This document shows positions 26,730-35,323 of a DNA stretch of 64,000 nucleotides, one piece after another (position 1 is the stretch's first letter; every line of letters begins with the position of its first letter). The notes below the pieces were generated by a model. It was given only the letters and a program-made list of their open reading frames with translations, did no database searches and was not told the DNA's origin. The DNA is from Achromobacter spanius (GTDB taxonomy: Bacteria; Pseudomonadota; Gammaproteobacteria; Burkholderiales; Burkholderiaceae_B). The position numbers and the translations under genes are program-made. Where the stretch lies: contig NZ_CP025030.1 in assembly GCF_002812705.1 (NCBI RefSeq), positions 4,898,001 through 4,962,000 of the forward strand, read 5' to 3'.

Positions 26730-27967
26730 TGCGCGGTGTGCCTATTCGCCGTGGCCTATTGGGCGCGGCGCTCCTTTTCGTCATGGCCTGCGGCGCGGCC
26801 GCGCGGGCCGAGCCGGCTGCGGTTTGTGTCAACGATGGCGAATGGGACGGCGCCTGCCTGCGCGCACGATACGCCGGCCCGCCCGGCGATTGGCCCGCGC
26901 CGGACATTGACGCCGGCATCACGTGGACCGAATGGGCCACCGTGCCGCCGCCCAGCGCACCGCCAACATCATGGCTGGCAACTAATGCAGACCAAGCGCA
27001 GTTGGCGCAAGACATTCAAAAGCCGGAAGTCGTGGCCTTGGGGCAGATGCTGTTCTTCGACGCGCATCTGTCCCGCAAAGGCCAGGTGTCTTGTGCTTCC
27101 TGCCATCAACCGCAACGCGCCTTCACGGATGGCCGTCCGCTGGCAATCGGCGAAGACCGCCTGATGGGCCGGCGACGTTCACCGCCGCTGTTGGCGGCGC
27201 CTTTCGCGCCGAGCCTCTTCTGGGATGGACGCGCCACATCCCTGAAAACGCAGGTGCTGGGGCCGGTGCAGGACAGCCGCGAGATGAATCATGACCTGGG
27301 GGATGCCATTGCCCGCCTGCGGAACCTGCCGCCATATCCCGCGCAGTTTCTGAAGGCATTCGGACCGGCTGTCGGAATCGAGGGAATGGCAGTAGACACC
27401 GCGGCGGTCGATACCGCGGCGGTCGACACCGCGGCGGTCGATACCGCGGCGGTCGACACCGACCGGCTGGCCCGCGCGCTCGCCGCTTTCGTCGCGACGA
27501 TCCGCCCGCAAACCACCCGCTTCGATGCGTTTCTGAATGGCCAGCGCGATGCCCTGGACGACCGCGAACTGTTGGGCATGCATCTGTTCCGCACGCAGGC
27601 GCGATGCATGAATTGCCATAACGGCCCACTGCTGACGGACCATCAATTCCATAACATCGGGCTGTCGTTCTATGGCCGCCGCAATCAGGACCTGGGCCGA
27701 TTCGAGGTGACGCGCAACCCCGCCGATCTTGGCACGTTCCGCACGCCCAGCCTTCGCAATGTCTCGCAAGCCGGGCCTTGGATGCACAACGGTCTGTTCA
27801 CGGATTTGAAGGGCTTGCTGCGCATGTACAACGCGGGCATGGGTCGGGACCCGGCGCTGGCCGACGCGCCTGACACCTACGCGCCGCGCAAGTCCGAACA
27901 CATCCGGCCGCTGGATCTCAGCGCGGACGACATCGACGCCCTCTTGGCGTTTTTGAAAGTCTTGTAG
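26729..27967 (+). CDS. Di-haem cytochrome c peroxidase / MauG family protein
   Basis: 412 aa with a signal peptide (LLGAALLFVMACGAAARAEP), so periplasmic. Two c-type haem motifs: CASCH (near residue 116) and CMNCH (near residue 294), with PSLFWDGRATSL and HNIGLSFYGR typical of the CcpA/MauG family. Start is the ATG overlapping the receptor stop; the longer frame runs inside the receptor gene. Members reduce hydrogen peroxide or oxidise protein residues or metal complexes. Coupling to an iron-regulated TonB receptor suggests a role in processing the imported metal or ligand, as with MbnH next to MbnT in methanobactin loci; this is an inference. It carries a pentapeptide repeat. Confidence 0.88.
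   Translation: MRGVPIRRGLLGAALLFVMACGAAARAEPAAVCVNDGEWDGACLRARYAGPPGDWPAPDIDAGITWTEWATVPPPSAPPTSWLATNADQAQLAQDIQKPEVVALGQMLFFDAHLSRKGQVSCASCHQPQRAFTDGRPLAIGEDRLMGRRRSPPLLAAPFAPSLFWDGRATSLKTQVLGPVQDSREMNHDLGDAIARLRNLPPYPAQFLKAFGPAVGIEGMAVDTAAVDTAAVDTAAVDTAAVDTDRLARALAAFVATIRPQTTRFDAFLNGQRDALDDRELLGMHLFRTQARCMNCHNGPLLTDHQFHNIGLSFYGRRNQDLGRFEVTRNPADLGTFRTPSLRNVSQAGPWMHNGLFTDLKGLLRMYNAGMGRDPALADAPDTYAPRKSEHIRPLDLSADDIDALLAFLKVL
27389..27463 (+). repeat. 15-bp tandem repeat within the di-haem protein gene
   Basis: Five 15-bp units encode Ala-Val-Asp-Thr-Ala (last unit ending in Asp). Units 2-5 alternate GAT and GAC at the Asp codon, giving a 30-bp higher-order period. It is a candidate variable-number repeat in frame. 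Confidence 0.9.
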
Positions 27968-27977
27968 GGAAGGAGAA

Positions 27978-28023
27978 AGCGGCGTCCCGGGCGCTTGCAC
28001 GACGCAAGCTCGGGAACGCCGCT
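27978..28023. terminator. Long hairpin between convergent genes
   Basis: AGCGGCGTCCCGGGCGCTTGC pairs with GCAAGCTCGGGAACGCCGCT across a 5-nt loop with few mismatches (split here into arms at 27978-27998 and 28004-28023). No T-run, so it is a transcription barrier between the di-haem gene and the chorismate mutase gene. Confidence 0.6.
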
Positions 28024-28032
28024 GGCCTGCCG

Positions 28033-28338
28033 TTACGAGTACGGCCGCTCGCGCAGGCGGGTGTGGTTATCGATCACGGTGTCGATCACTTCACGCAGAA
28101 TGGTTTCGGCCAGGGCAGGCGGCACGCCCGCTTCTTCGGCCAAACGGCGGATGCGCTCGACCTGCTGGGATTCCCTGACGGGATCTAACAGATCCATGCC
28201 GTGGTTGGTCTTCAATTCGCCAAGCATGTCCGTGCAGCGAAAGCGCACGCCGAGCAGCAGCATGATTTGCTGGTCGATCTCATCGATCTCGGCACGCAGC
28301 GACGCCAGCTCGGCTTTTGGGGACTCATTGGTGGCCAT
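28033..28338 (-). CDS. Chorismate mutase, AroQ type
   Basis: 101-aa all-helical protein. Converts chorismate to prephenate (phenylalanine/tyrosine branch). LASLRAEIDEIDQQIMLLLGVR is the first helix with the catalytic Arg, and DPVRESQQVERIRRLAEEAG carries the second-helix residues. No signal peptide, no fused dehydratase. Isochorismate pyruvate-lyase (PchB) is related and cannot be excluded, but no salicylate or pyochelin genes are nearby. It lies 2 nt after the helicase stop and is probably the last gene of a desaturase-helicase-mutase transcript. Confidence 0.85.
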   Translation of the reverse strand: MATNESPKAELASLRAEIDEIDQQIMLLLGVRFRCTDMLGELKTNHGMDLLDPVRESQQVERIRRLAEEAGVPPALAETILREVIDTVIDNHTRLRERPYS

Positions 28339-28340
28339 GT

Positions 28341-30635
28341 TTAACCCTGAACAATATCAAGCTTCGCGATGCCCAGCGCCAAGGTCTTGGCGCCCACATC
28401 GCGAAACTGGATTTCTGCCTGGGCGTCCTGACCGGCGCCGCTCAAGCCAATAATCGTGCCATCGCCAAACCGCGCGTGGTGCACGCCCTGACCCACACGA
28501 TACTGCTTGTCGCCCACCGTGACACCGCTTGCAATGCCACGAGGTTGACGCGGCGCAATGGTATTGGTGGCCTTGCGGCCAAATGCGTCGCCGCGATTGC
28601 CGCCGCCCCAACCCGCGCCCGTGCTGCTGAGCGGCGCCAGGCCAGCCTTGGGGGACAGCCACTTCAGATGCTCTTCGGGAATCTCGTCCAGAAAGCGCGA
28701 GCGCATGGCGTAGCGCGTCTGGCCATGCAGCATCCGGCTTTGCGCCAGGCTGATGTACAGACGCTGCCGGGCGCGCGTGATCGCCACATACATCAGGCGG
28801 CGCTCTTCTTCCAAGCCAGACTGTTCCAGGATGCTGTTCTCGTGCGGGAACAGCCCCTCTTCCAGGCCGGTGATGAAGACCGCGTCAAATTCCAGCCCCT
28901 TGGCGGCATGCACCGTCATGAGCTGGACGGCGTCCTGGCCTTGCTGGGCCTGGTTGTCGCCGGCTTCCAGCGCGGCGTGCGACAGGAAGCCCGCAAGCGG
29001 GGTCAAGCCGTCGGACGCCACGATGGGCGCGTCGACCACGCCGGGCATCAGCGTCGACGAGGCGGCCTGCTCGGGCACCACGCCGGCAGGCATGCCGTCA
29101 TAGTTTTCTTCCGACGCGAACACGGCAGCCGCCGTGATCAGTTCGTTCAAGTTTTCCAGCCGCTCGGCGCCTTCGCGTTCCGCCTTGTAATGGGCGTTCA
29201 GGCCGCTGGTCTCAAGCATGTGCTCAACCATTTCCGGCAGCGGAAGGTCGCGCGTTTCTTCGATCAGACGATGGATCAGTTGGGCAAACTGGGCCAGGTT
29301 GGACCCGCCCTTGCCGCCCACCAGCGCCACCGCGCCGTACAGGCTGGTGTCGTGCGCGCGGGCCGCGTCGGCCAGTTGCTCCAGCGTACGCGCACCAATA
29401 CCGCGCGTCGGGAAATTGACGACGCGCATCCACGAGGTGTCGTCGTGCGGGTTGGCCATCAAGCGCAAATATGCCAGCGCGTGCTTGATTTCCTGGCGTT
29501 CGAAGAAGCGCAGGCCGCCATACACCTTGTACGGAATGCCGGCCGAGAAGATGGCGTGCTCGATCACGCGGGATTGCGCGTTACTGCGGTAGAGCACGGC
29601 GATCTCGCGGCGCAGGCTGCCGTCATGGATGAGCGAACGGATTTCGTCCACGATCCATTGGGCTTCCATGCCGTCGGAAGGCTGTTCGATGACACGCACC
29701 GGTTCGCCTTCGCCCTGGTCCGTCCACAGGTTCTTGCCCAGGCGGCCGCTGTTGTGGCCGATGAGTGCGTTGGCGGAATCCAGAATGTGGCCGAACGAAC
29801 GGTAGTTCTGTTCCAGGCGGATCACGGTGCCGTGCGCGTAGTCGCGCTCGAAGTCGGACATGTTGCCGACGTTCGCGCCGCGAAAGGCGTAGATGGACTG
29901 GTCGTCGTCGCCCACGGCGAACATCGCCGCGCCACCGCCGGCCAGCAGGCGCAGCCACTTGTATTGCAGCGTGTTGGTGTCCTGGAACTCGTCCACCAGG
30001 ATGTGGCGGAAGCGGCGCTGGTAATGCTCGCGTACCGGCGCATTGCGCGACAGCAGTTCATAGGCGCGCAGCAGCAGCTCGGCGAAGTCGACCACGCCTT
30101 CGCGCTGGCACTGAGCTTCGTAAAGCTGATAGATCTCGATCAGGCGGCGGCGATGGGCGTCGTAGGCCTCGACGTCTTGCGGACGAAGGCCTTCTTCCTT
30201 GGCGCCGTTGATGAAGCGCTGCACGTCACGCGGCGGATACTTTTCGTCGTCGACGCCATTGGCCTTCATCAGGCGCTTGATGGCGGCAAGCTGGTCGGTG
30301 ACATCCAGGATCTGGAAGCTCTGCGGCAAGCCGGCGTCGCGGTGATGCGCGCGCAGCATGCGGTTGCACAGGCCGTGAAAAGTGCCGATCCACAAGCCGC
30401 GCGTATCAATCGGCAAAATCGCCGACATACGCGCCAGCATTTCGCGGGCGGCCTTATTGGTGAACGTGACTGCCAGCAGCCCAAAAGGCGAGGCCTGGCC
30501 GGTTTGAATCAGCCAGGCCATGCGGGTAGTGAGTACCCGGGTCTTCCCGCTGCCCGCCCCGGCCAAGACCAGGGCGTGCTGCGGTTCTAACGTTACTGCG
30601 GCGCGTTGTTCAGGGTTGAGCTTCTCTAGCATCAT
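28341..30635 (-). CDS. uvrD: UvrD/PcrA-type ATP-dependent DNA helicase
   Basis: 764 aa, superfamily 1A 3'-5' helicase for nucleotide excision and mismatch repair. Walker A AGAGSGKTRVL near residue 30, motif II VDEFQDTN, motif III GDDDQSIYAFRGA, motif IV EQNYRS, motif V TVHAAKGLEFDAVFITGLEEG and motif VI VAITRARQRLYIS are all present. The C-terminus has the conserved VGQGVHHARFGDGTI Tudor-like patch that contacts RNA polymerase in UvrD/PcrA. Two adjacent ATGs (30635, 30632) overlap the desaturase stop; the first is given. Confidence 0.93.
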   Translation of the reverse strand: MMLEKLNPEQRAAVTLEPQHALVLAGAGSGKTRVLTTRMAWLIQTGQASPFGLLAVTFTNKAAREMLARMSAILPIDTRGLWIGTFHGLCNRMLRAHHRDAGLPQSFQILDVTDQLAAIKRLMKANGVDDEKYPPRDVQRFINGAKEEGLRPQDVEAYDAHRRRLIEIYQLYEAQCQREGVVDFAELLLRAYELLSRNAPVREHYQRRFRHILVDEFQDTNTLQYKWLRLLAGGGAAMFAVGDDDQSIYAFRGANVGNMSDFERDYAHGTVIRLEQNYRSFGHILDSANALIGHNSGRLGKNLWTDQGEGEPVRVIEQPSDGMEAQWIVDEIRSLIHDGSLRREIAVLYRSNAQSRVIEHAIFSAGIPYKVYGGLRFFERQEIKHALAYLRLMANPHDDTSWMRVVNFPTRGIGARTLEQLADAARAHDTSLYGAVALVGGKGGSNLAQFAQLIHRLIEETRDLPLPEMVEHMLETSGLNAHYKAEREGAERLENLNELITAAAVFASEENYDGMPAGVVPEQAASSTLMPGVVDAPIVASDGLTPLAGFLSHAALEAGDNQAQQGQDAVQLMTVHAAKGLEFDAVFITGLEEGLFPHENSILEQSGLEEERRLMYVAITRARQRLYISLAQSRMLHGQTRYAMRSRFLDEIPEEHLKWLSPKAGLAPLSSTGAGWGGGNRGDAFGRKATNTIAPRQPRGIASGVTVGDKQYRVGQGVHHARFGDGTIIGLSGAGQDAQAEIQFRDVGAKTLALGIAKLDIVQG

Positions 30636-31840
30636 GCCGCGTAGCGGCGCAGATGTTGAGCGAATTGCTCGAGCCCGGCGATGCCGCTTTGCTGGGCGCG
30701 CTGGCACCAGGCCTGCAGGTCATGAAGAAGCTGTTCGCTGCTGGCGCTGGAGCTTTCCCAGATGCGGCCGAGTTCACGACGCATTTGCACCAGCGTCGAC
30801 AGCGACTTGTTCTGGGCAATGGCGCTGTCCACGGCAGCCAGGGTTTCCGGCTGGAGGATGTCCTCGTTGCGGTGGAGGGCACTACGCACCTGACGCAGCT
30901 TGTTATAGCCGCAATCCGCGTTGCCTTCCTGGCGCGAGGCCTTCAACTTGTTCATTTCTTCGCGAGCGGCGCTCTTGATCACGTCCGCATAGCGGGCCAT
31001 GACTTCGTAGCGGTGCGTGATCACGCCTTGCAGCGTGCGCAGGTCGATGCCGGTGCGGGTGTCGTCCAGCTTCAGCTTGGGCGCAACCTTCTTGATCTTG
31101 GCCAGGCCAAAGAACTTCAGGATGTTGATGTAGGCCCAACCGATGTCGAATTCGTACCACTTGGCCGAAAACTTGGCCGACGTGCCGTGGGCGTGGTGGT
31201 TGTTATGCAGTTCTTCGCCGCCAATCACGATGCCCCAGGGGAACACGTTGGTGCTGGTGTCCGGACTGTTGTAGTTGCGGTAGCCCCAGTAGTGGCCGAT
31301 ACCGTTGACGACGCCGGCTGCCCAAAAGGGAATCCAGGCCATCTGCACCGCCCACACCGTGACGCCGACAGCGCCGAACAGGGCGACGTCGATGGCAAGC
31401 ATGGACAACACGCCCCACAAGCTGTGCTTGCTGTAGACGTTGCGTTCGAGCCAGTCGTCAGGCGTGCCGTGGCCGAACTTGGCCATGGTTTCCTTGTTGT
31501 TCGATTCTTCGCGGTACAGCTCCGCACCGCGGAACAGCACCTTCCAGATGCCGAACAGCATGGGCGAGTGAGGATCGCCTTCCTTTTCGCACTTGGCGTG
31601 GTGCTTGCGGTGAATGGCAACCCATTCCTTGGTGACCATGCCGGTCGTCATCCAGAGCCAGAAGCGGAAAAAATGCATGACGGCTGGATGAAGATCCAGA
31701 CCGCGGTGCGCTTGGCTGCGATGGAGGAAGACGGTGACCGCAACAATCGTGATGTGCGTCACGACCAAGGTGAAAACGACAATCTGCCACCAAGTGGCTT
31801 GGGTCAGACCGCCGGCAATGAAGGAGAGGATGTAATCCAT
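30632..31840 (-). CDS. Membrane-bound acyl desaturase (delta-9 type)
   Basis: 402 aa. The three histidine boxes of di-iron membrane desaturases are present: HRSQAHR (residues 40-46), HRKHH (77-81) and HNNHH (near 215). Hydrophobic pairs near residues 8-35 and 125-165 span the membrane. Introduces a double bond in fatty acyl chains, adjusting membrane fluidity. The C-terminal 130 residues are a charged helical extension after the catalytic core. The stop overlaps the helicase start by 4 nt, an odd functional pairing. Confidence 0.9.
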   Translation of the reverse strand: MDYILSFIAGGLTQATWWQIVVFTLVVTHITIVAVTVFLHRSQAHRGLDLHPAVMHFFRFWLWMTTGMVTKEWVAIHRKHHAKCEKEGDPHSPMLFGIWKVLFRGAELYREESNNKETMAKFGHGTPDDWLERNVYSKHSLWGVLSMLAIDVALFGAVGVTVWAVQMAWIPFWAAGVVNGIGHYWGYRNYNSPDTSTNVFPWGIVIGGEELHNNHHAHGTSAKFSAKWYEFDIGWAYINILKFFGLAKIKKVAPKLKLDDTRTGIDLRTLQGVITHRYEVMARYADVIKSAAREEMNKLKASRQEGNADCGYNKLRQVRSALHRNEDILQPETLAAVDSAIAQNKSLSTLVQMRRELGRIWESSSASSEQLLHDLQAWCQRAQQSGIAGLEQFAQHLRRYAA

Positions 31841-32225
31841 AAAGCTGTTATGAGCCTCGCTTGTTAAGTGCCTGAAGTTTAGCTTACCTTTGCCGTCTTA
31901 TGACAAGGTAGTTTCAAAATAGTTTTTGAGCGAAATCAAGGACTAAGCCCTGATTTTAGAGCAAAAAAAAGCCACGCTCGCGATCACTTCGGGCAGATCG
32001 CGAGGCTAGCCTTGCGGACATGCGGCGCTTTGGGCCGGCTACCCCTGGTAGTTGGGGGTATTCGCAAAGACACCTGGTTTTGGCCATATCCCGCAATTAA
32101 AGTTCCTGTCAGCGAGGGGGCTGGGGGAGTAAGGGGCTTCTGCCGCGATTGTTTTTCCCAAGACACACGCACCGGGCAAAATTTCACCCCTAAAATGCCC
32201 ACGAACTGTCTCATTTGCCCCACTG
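31841..32225. other. 385-base intergenic region with a possible small RNA
   Basis: Holds the promoters of the divergent desaturase and secreted-protein genes. A minus-strand terminator lies at 31963-32004 with no minus-strand gene directly upstream. TACCCC-tggtagtt-GGGGTA (about 32040-32060) forms a further hairpin. Together these fit a short minus-strand RNA of unknown start. Confidence 0.35.
31963..32004 (-). terminator. Orphan Rho-independent terminator (candidate sRNA 3' end)
   Basis: On the minus strand CTCGCGATC-n10-GATCGCGAG is followed after 6 nt by a run of eight T. The stem is 9 bp and perfect. Confidence 0.6.
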
Positions 32226-32621
32226 ATGTCACGAACAAAAACCCGTCCCTTATTGTTTTCGGCCCTCGCCTTCCTTGCGCTGGCGCTACACGCCCCCGCA
32301 TCCGCCCAGTCGATGAAGTCGGGCGACGTGGCCGTGTTGGCGTCGTACTACGAAATTCGAGGGTCGGACTGCCTGGCGCTGCGGGCACCGTACGTGGTGA
32401 TCACGGAAAAGCCGCGCCTGGGCAAGGCCAGCATCGTGCAGACTCGCGGGCAATCCAGCGATTCCGGCCGCTGCGCCTATAAGTCGGTAGCCGTATCCCA
32501 GGTGGTCTATATCGCCGACCAGCCAGGCTCGGATACCCTGGCCTGGCAGGTGAAATACCAGAACAAGACCTTGGGCACCCGCCGTTACAGCGCCACCATA
32601 GGCGTCACGCCGGCCAAATAG
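32226..32621 (+). CDS. Secreted protein of unknown function
   Basis: 131 aa. A clear signal peptide (LLFSALAFLALALHAPASAQ, cleavage near residue 28) is followed by a small, probably beta-rich periplasmic domain of about 100 residues with two cysteines (in SDCLALR and GRCAYK) that could form a disulfide. I do not recognise the family. Single gene between two minus-strand units. Confidence 0.75.
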   Translation: MSRTKTRPLLFSALAFLALALHAPASAQSMKSGDVAVLASYYEIRGSDCLALRAPYVVITEKPRLGKASIVQTRGQSSDSGRCAYKSVAVSQVVYIADQPGSDTLAWQVKYQNKTLGTRRYSATIGVTPAK

Positions 32622-32646
32622 CCGGCGCGCGCCACACCGGGAGGTA

Positions 32647-35268
32647 TCAGGCCGGCTTGCCTGGCGCGTCGGTATCGGCCTCGGTGGCAGCCTCGGTGTT
32701 GGCCTCTGCAGCGGCCACGGGTTCCGCCACCGGTTTGACCTCAGCCGCTTCTGCGTCGACCGGCGTGACGTCGACCCCGGTTTCCGCCAGCACGTCCTGG
32801 CCGTCGTCTTCCGCCAGGTCAGCGTCAGCCGCTACGCCTTCCGCTGCCGGCTCCGATGCCGCGCCCTTCTTTTTGCGCTCGAACACCGCCGCGAAAAAGC
32901 CGTCGGTGCCATGCACATCGGGACGCAATTGCAGATACGGGCCTTCCAGCTTCAGCGTTTCGCAGCGCGAGGCCAGAATTTCGGCGGCATCCAGGCGTTC
33001 GAAATCGGGGTGGTTGGCCAGGAAACGTTCGGCCTGCACTTCGTTTTCTTCCGCCAACAGGCTGCAGGTGGCATAGACCAGACGTCCGCCCGGCGCCACG
33101 CAGCGCGCGGCGCTGTTCAGGATGCGCTCTTGCAACTGCCCCAATTCGGCCAGCGCCTGCGGGTGCTGGCGCCACTTCAGGTCAGGATTGCGGCGCAAGG
33201 TGCCGATGCCGCTGCACGGCGCATCGACCAGCACGCGCTGGGCCTTGCCGGCCAGGCGCTTCACGCGGGAATCGTTTTCGCTGTCGATCACGACAGGCAC
33301 CACGTTTGACAAGCCGCTACGCGCGAAACGGGGCTTGGCGCGCGCCAGGCGGGCGGCCGAGACGTCGAAGGCGTAGAGGCGGCCGGTGGAGCGCATCAGC
33401 GCGCCCAGCAGCAGGGTCTTGCCACCGGCGCCCGCGCAGAAATCGATGATCATTTCGCCACGGCGCGGCGCGACCAGCAGCGCCAGCAACTGGCTGCCTT
33501 CGTCCTGCACTTCGATGCTGCCGTTTTCGAATTGCGGCCAGCGGTTGATGGCCGGGCGCCCTTCCATGCGGATGCCCCACGGCGAATACGGCATGGCCAC
33601 GGGTTCGTAGCGGCCGGCGCTTTGCTGCAGCTCGGTCAACATGGCGTCGCGTTCGACCTTGAGGGGATTCACGCGCAGGTCCAGGCTGGCCTGACGGTTC
33701 AGCGCTTCGACGAGGGTGTCCGGGCTGTCCATCAGCGCCAGACGCTCGTCCAGCCAATCGGGAATGCTGCCGCGAATGGCACGCGGCAAGGTTGCCAGGT
33801 CAATCTGCGACACGCGTTTGAGCCATTCGGCTTCGGCGGCGTCCATGCCCTCTTCCAGCGCCTCGGCGCCCAGCGTCGCGTTCAAGCCCAGAATGGCCAG
33901 GCGACGCGATGCGGGACCCACGCCGCTTTCGCCGAACTGGCGATAACGGCGCAGATGGCGCAGCACGTCATAGACGGCCTCGGCTACCTCGGAGCGATCG
34001 CGCGCGCCCAGGTTGGGGTGGTGACGCAGCCAGTGCGACAACGCGGCATCGGCCGGATAGGTCCATTGCAGGATTTCGCCCAAGACGCGCTGGACCTGGT
34101 CGATGCGGATGGCCGCATAGGACTGGCGGGGACGATTGAACTGCGGCTTTGGCGCGCCTTGTTCGCGGCTGCCCTGATCACGACTGCCCTGATAGGCGTC
34201 GCCACCACGCTGGCCGGCATATTGGCCGCGTTCGCCACGGTCGTCGCCGCGCGGGCCGTCATAGGACGGACGCGAATCCGAACGGTCCTGGCTTTCACGG
34301 CGATCCGAAGCATAGGAACCACGTTCACCGCCACGGTTTTCACCACGCGGGGCGTTGCCGTACGACGGACGCGAATCCGGACGGCCCCCGCCTTCACGGC
34401 GCTCCGAACCATAGGAGCCACGGTCACCGCCACGGCTCTCGCCACGCGGGGCGTTGCCGTACGACGGACGCGATTCCGGACGGCCGGCGCCTTCGCGGCG
34501 ATCGGAACCATAGGAGCCGCGCTCACCGCCACGGCTTTCACCGCGCGGGGCGTTGCCGTACGACGGACGCGAATCGGAACGGCCTGCGCCTTCACGGCGA
34601 TCCGAACCATAGGAACCGCGCTCACCGCCACGGTTTTCACCACGCGGGGCGTTGCCGTATGACGGGCGCGAATCCGGACGGCCGGCACCTTCGCGGCGCT
34701 CCGAACCGTAGGAACCGCGTTCACCGCCACGGCTTTCGCCGCGCGGGGCGTTGCCATACGACGGACGCGAATCCGGGCGGCCCGAGCCTTCACGGCGCTC
34801 TGAGCCATAGGAAGCACGTTCACCGCCACGGTTCTCGCCACGCGGGCCATTACCGTATGACGGACGCGAATCCGGTCGGCCCTGACCTTGACCCTGGCCT
34901 TGTACCTGGCCGCCACGGCGCTCCGAACCGTAGGAACCACGCTCGCCGCCACGGCTTTCACCGCGCGGGGCGTCGTAGGACGGACGGGGCGCGGGGCGTC
35001 CCTGGCCTTGGCCTTCGCGGCGGTCGCCGCCGAAGCCGCCGCGTTCGCCACGGCTTTCGCCGCGCGGGGCGTCGAACGACGGACGGGGTGCCGGGCGGCC
35101 GGCATCGCGGCTGGGGCGCTCTTCACGCCCCCGTTCGGCGCGCTCGCGCACCGGTGCCTCGCGGGCTTCGCCCTTGGGACGCGAAAAAAAGGACCGACCG
35201 TCGCGCCCTTCGGAGGCGGCCCTCGGGGAGCCTGCCGGACGAGAACGCGGAGATTGGGGTTTAGTCAT
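32647..35268 (-). CDS. RsmB/NOL1/NOP2-family RNA (cytosine-C5) methyltransferase with RG-rich repeat N-terminus
   Basis: 873 aa. The catalytic part (about residues 375-810) has SAM motif FCAGAGGKTLLLGALM, the Cys-containing motif IV VDAPCSGIGTLRRNPDLKW and motif VI VYATCSLLAEENE with the second catalytic Cys, as in RsmB (16S rRNA m5C967). RsmB is usually near 430 aa. Here about 300 residues (57-355) form nine tandem units of about 33 aa rich in Arg, Gly and Ser (core: GRPDSRPSYGNAPRGESRGG), and the C-terminus (about 815-873) is an acidic Ala/Glu tail. The NusB-like N-terminal domain of classical RsmB is not evident. Enzyme class is sure; exact target is inferred. Confidence 0.9.
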   Translation of the reverse strand: MTKPQSPRSRPAGSPRAASEGRDGRSFFSRPKGEAREAPVRERAERGREERPSRDAGRPAPRPSFDAPRGESRGERGGFGGDRREGQGQGRPAPRPSYDAPRGESRGGERGSYGSERRGGQVQGQGQGQGRPDSRPSYGNGPRGENRGGERASYGSERREGSGRPDSRPSYGNAPRGESRGGERGSYGSERREGAGRPDSRPSYGNAPRGENRGGERGSYGSDRREGAGRSDSRPSYGNAPRGESRGGERGSYGSDRREGAGRPESRPSYGNAPRGESRGGDRGSYGSERREGGGRPDSRPSYGNAPRGENRGGERGSYASDRRESQDRSDSRPSYDGPRGDDRGERGQYAGQRGGDAYQGSRDQGSREQGAPKPQFNRPRQSYAAIRIDQVQRVLGEILQWTYPADAALSHWLRHHPNLGARDRSEVAEAVYDVLRHLRRYRQFGESGVGPASRRLAILGLNATLGAEALEEGMDAAEAEWLKRVSQIDLATLPRAIRGSIPDWLDERLALMDSPDTLVEALNRQASLDLRVNPLKVERDAMLTELQQSAGRYEPVAMPYSPWGIRMEGRPAINRWPQFENGSIEVQDEGSQLLALLVAPRRGEMIIDFCAGAGGKTLLLGALMRSTGRLYAFDVSAARLARAKPRFARSGLSNVVPVVIDSENDSRVKRLAGKAQRVLVDAPCSGIGTLRRNPDLKWRQHPQALAELGQLQERILNSAARCVAPGGRLVYATCSLLAEENEVQAERFLANHPDFERLDAAEILASRCETLKLEGPYLQLRPDVHGTDGFFAAVFERKKKGAASEPAAEGVAADADLAEDDGQDVLAETGVDVTPVDAEAAEVKPVAEPVAAAEANTEAATEADTDAPGKPA
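34200..35100 (-). repeat. Nine tandem ~99-bp coding repeats
   Basis: Units of about 33 codons within the methyltransferase gene, each starting GRP(D/E/A)SRPSYG and ending ERREG or DRREG. The central five or six units are near identical, with outer ones more diverged. Open frames on both strands and in all phases across this block are by-products of the repeat. Confidence 0.92.
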
Positions 35269-35323
35269 GGTGTGTTCCAGTGGGGCGGAGGAGTTCCGCC
35301 CGATAAAAGCGATTCAGGGCCGC

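Noticed and set aside
28317..30590. 757-codon plus-strand open frame over uvrD
   Set aside because: Antisense shadow of a helicase gene with all SF1 motifs; composition is typical of complement-frame translation (His/Gln/Arg-rich).
34200..35100. CRISPR-like appearance of regularly spaced repeats
   Set aside because: Units are about 99 bp, contiguous and coding, without unique spacers; no cas genes nearby.
34149..35264. Long repetitive open frames on both strands over the RG repeats
   Set aside because: A 99-bp tandem repeat (multiple of three) keeps several frames open at once; only the minus-strand frame continues into the methyltransferase domain.
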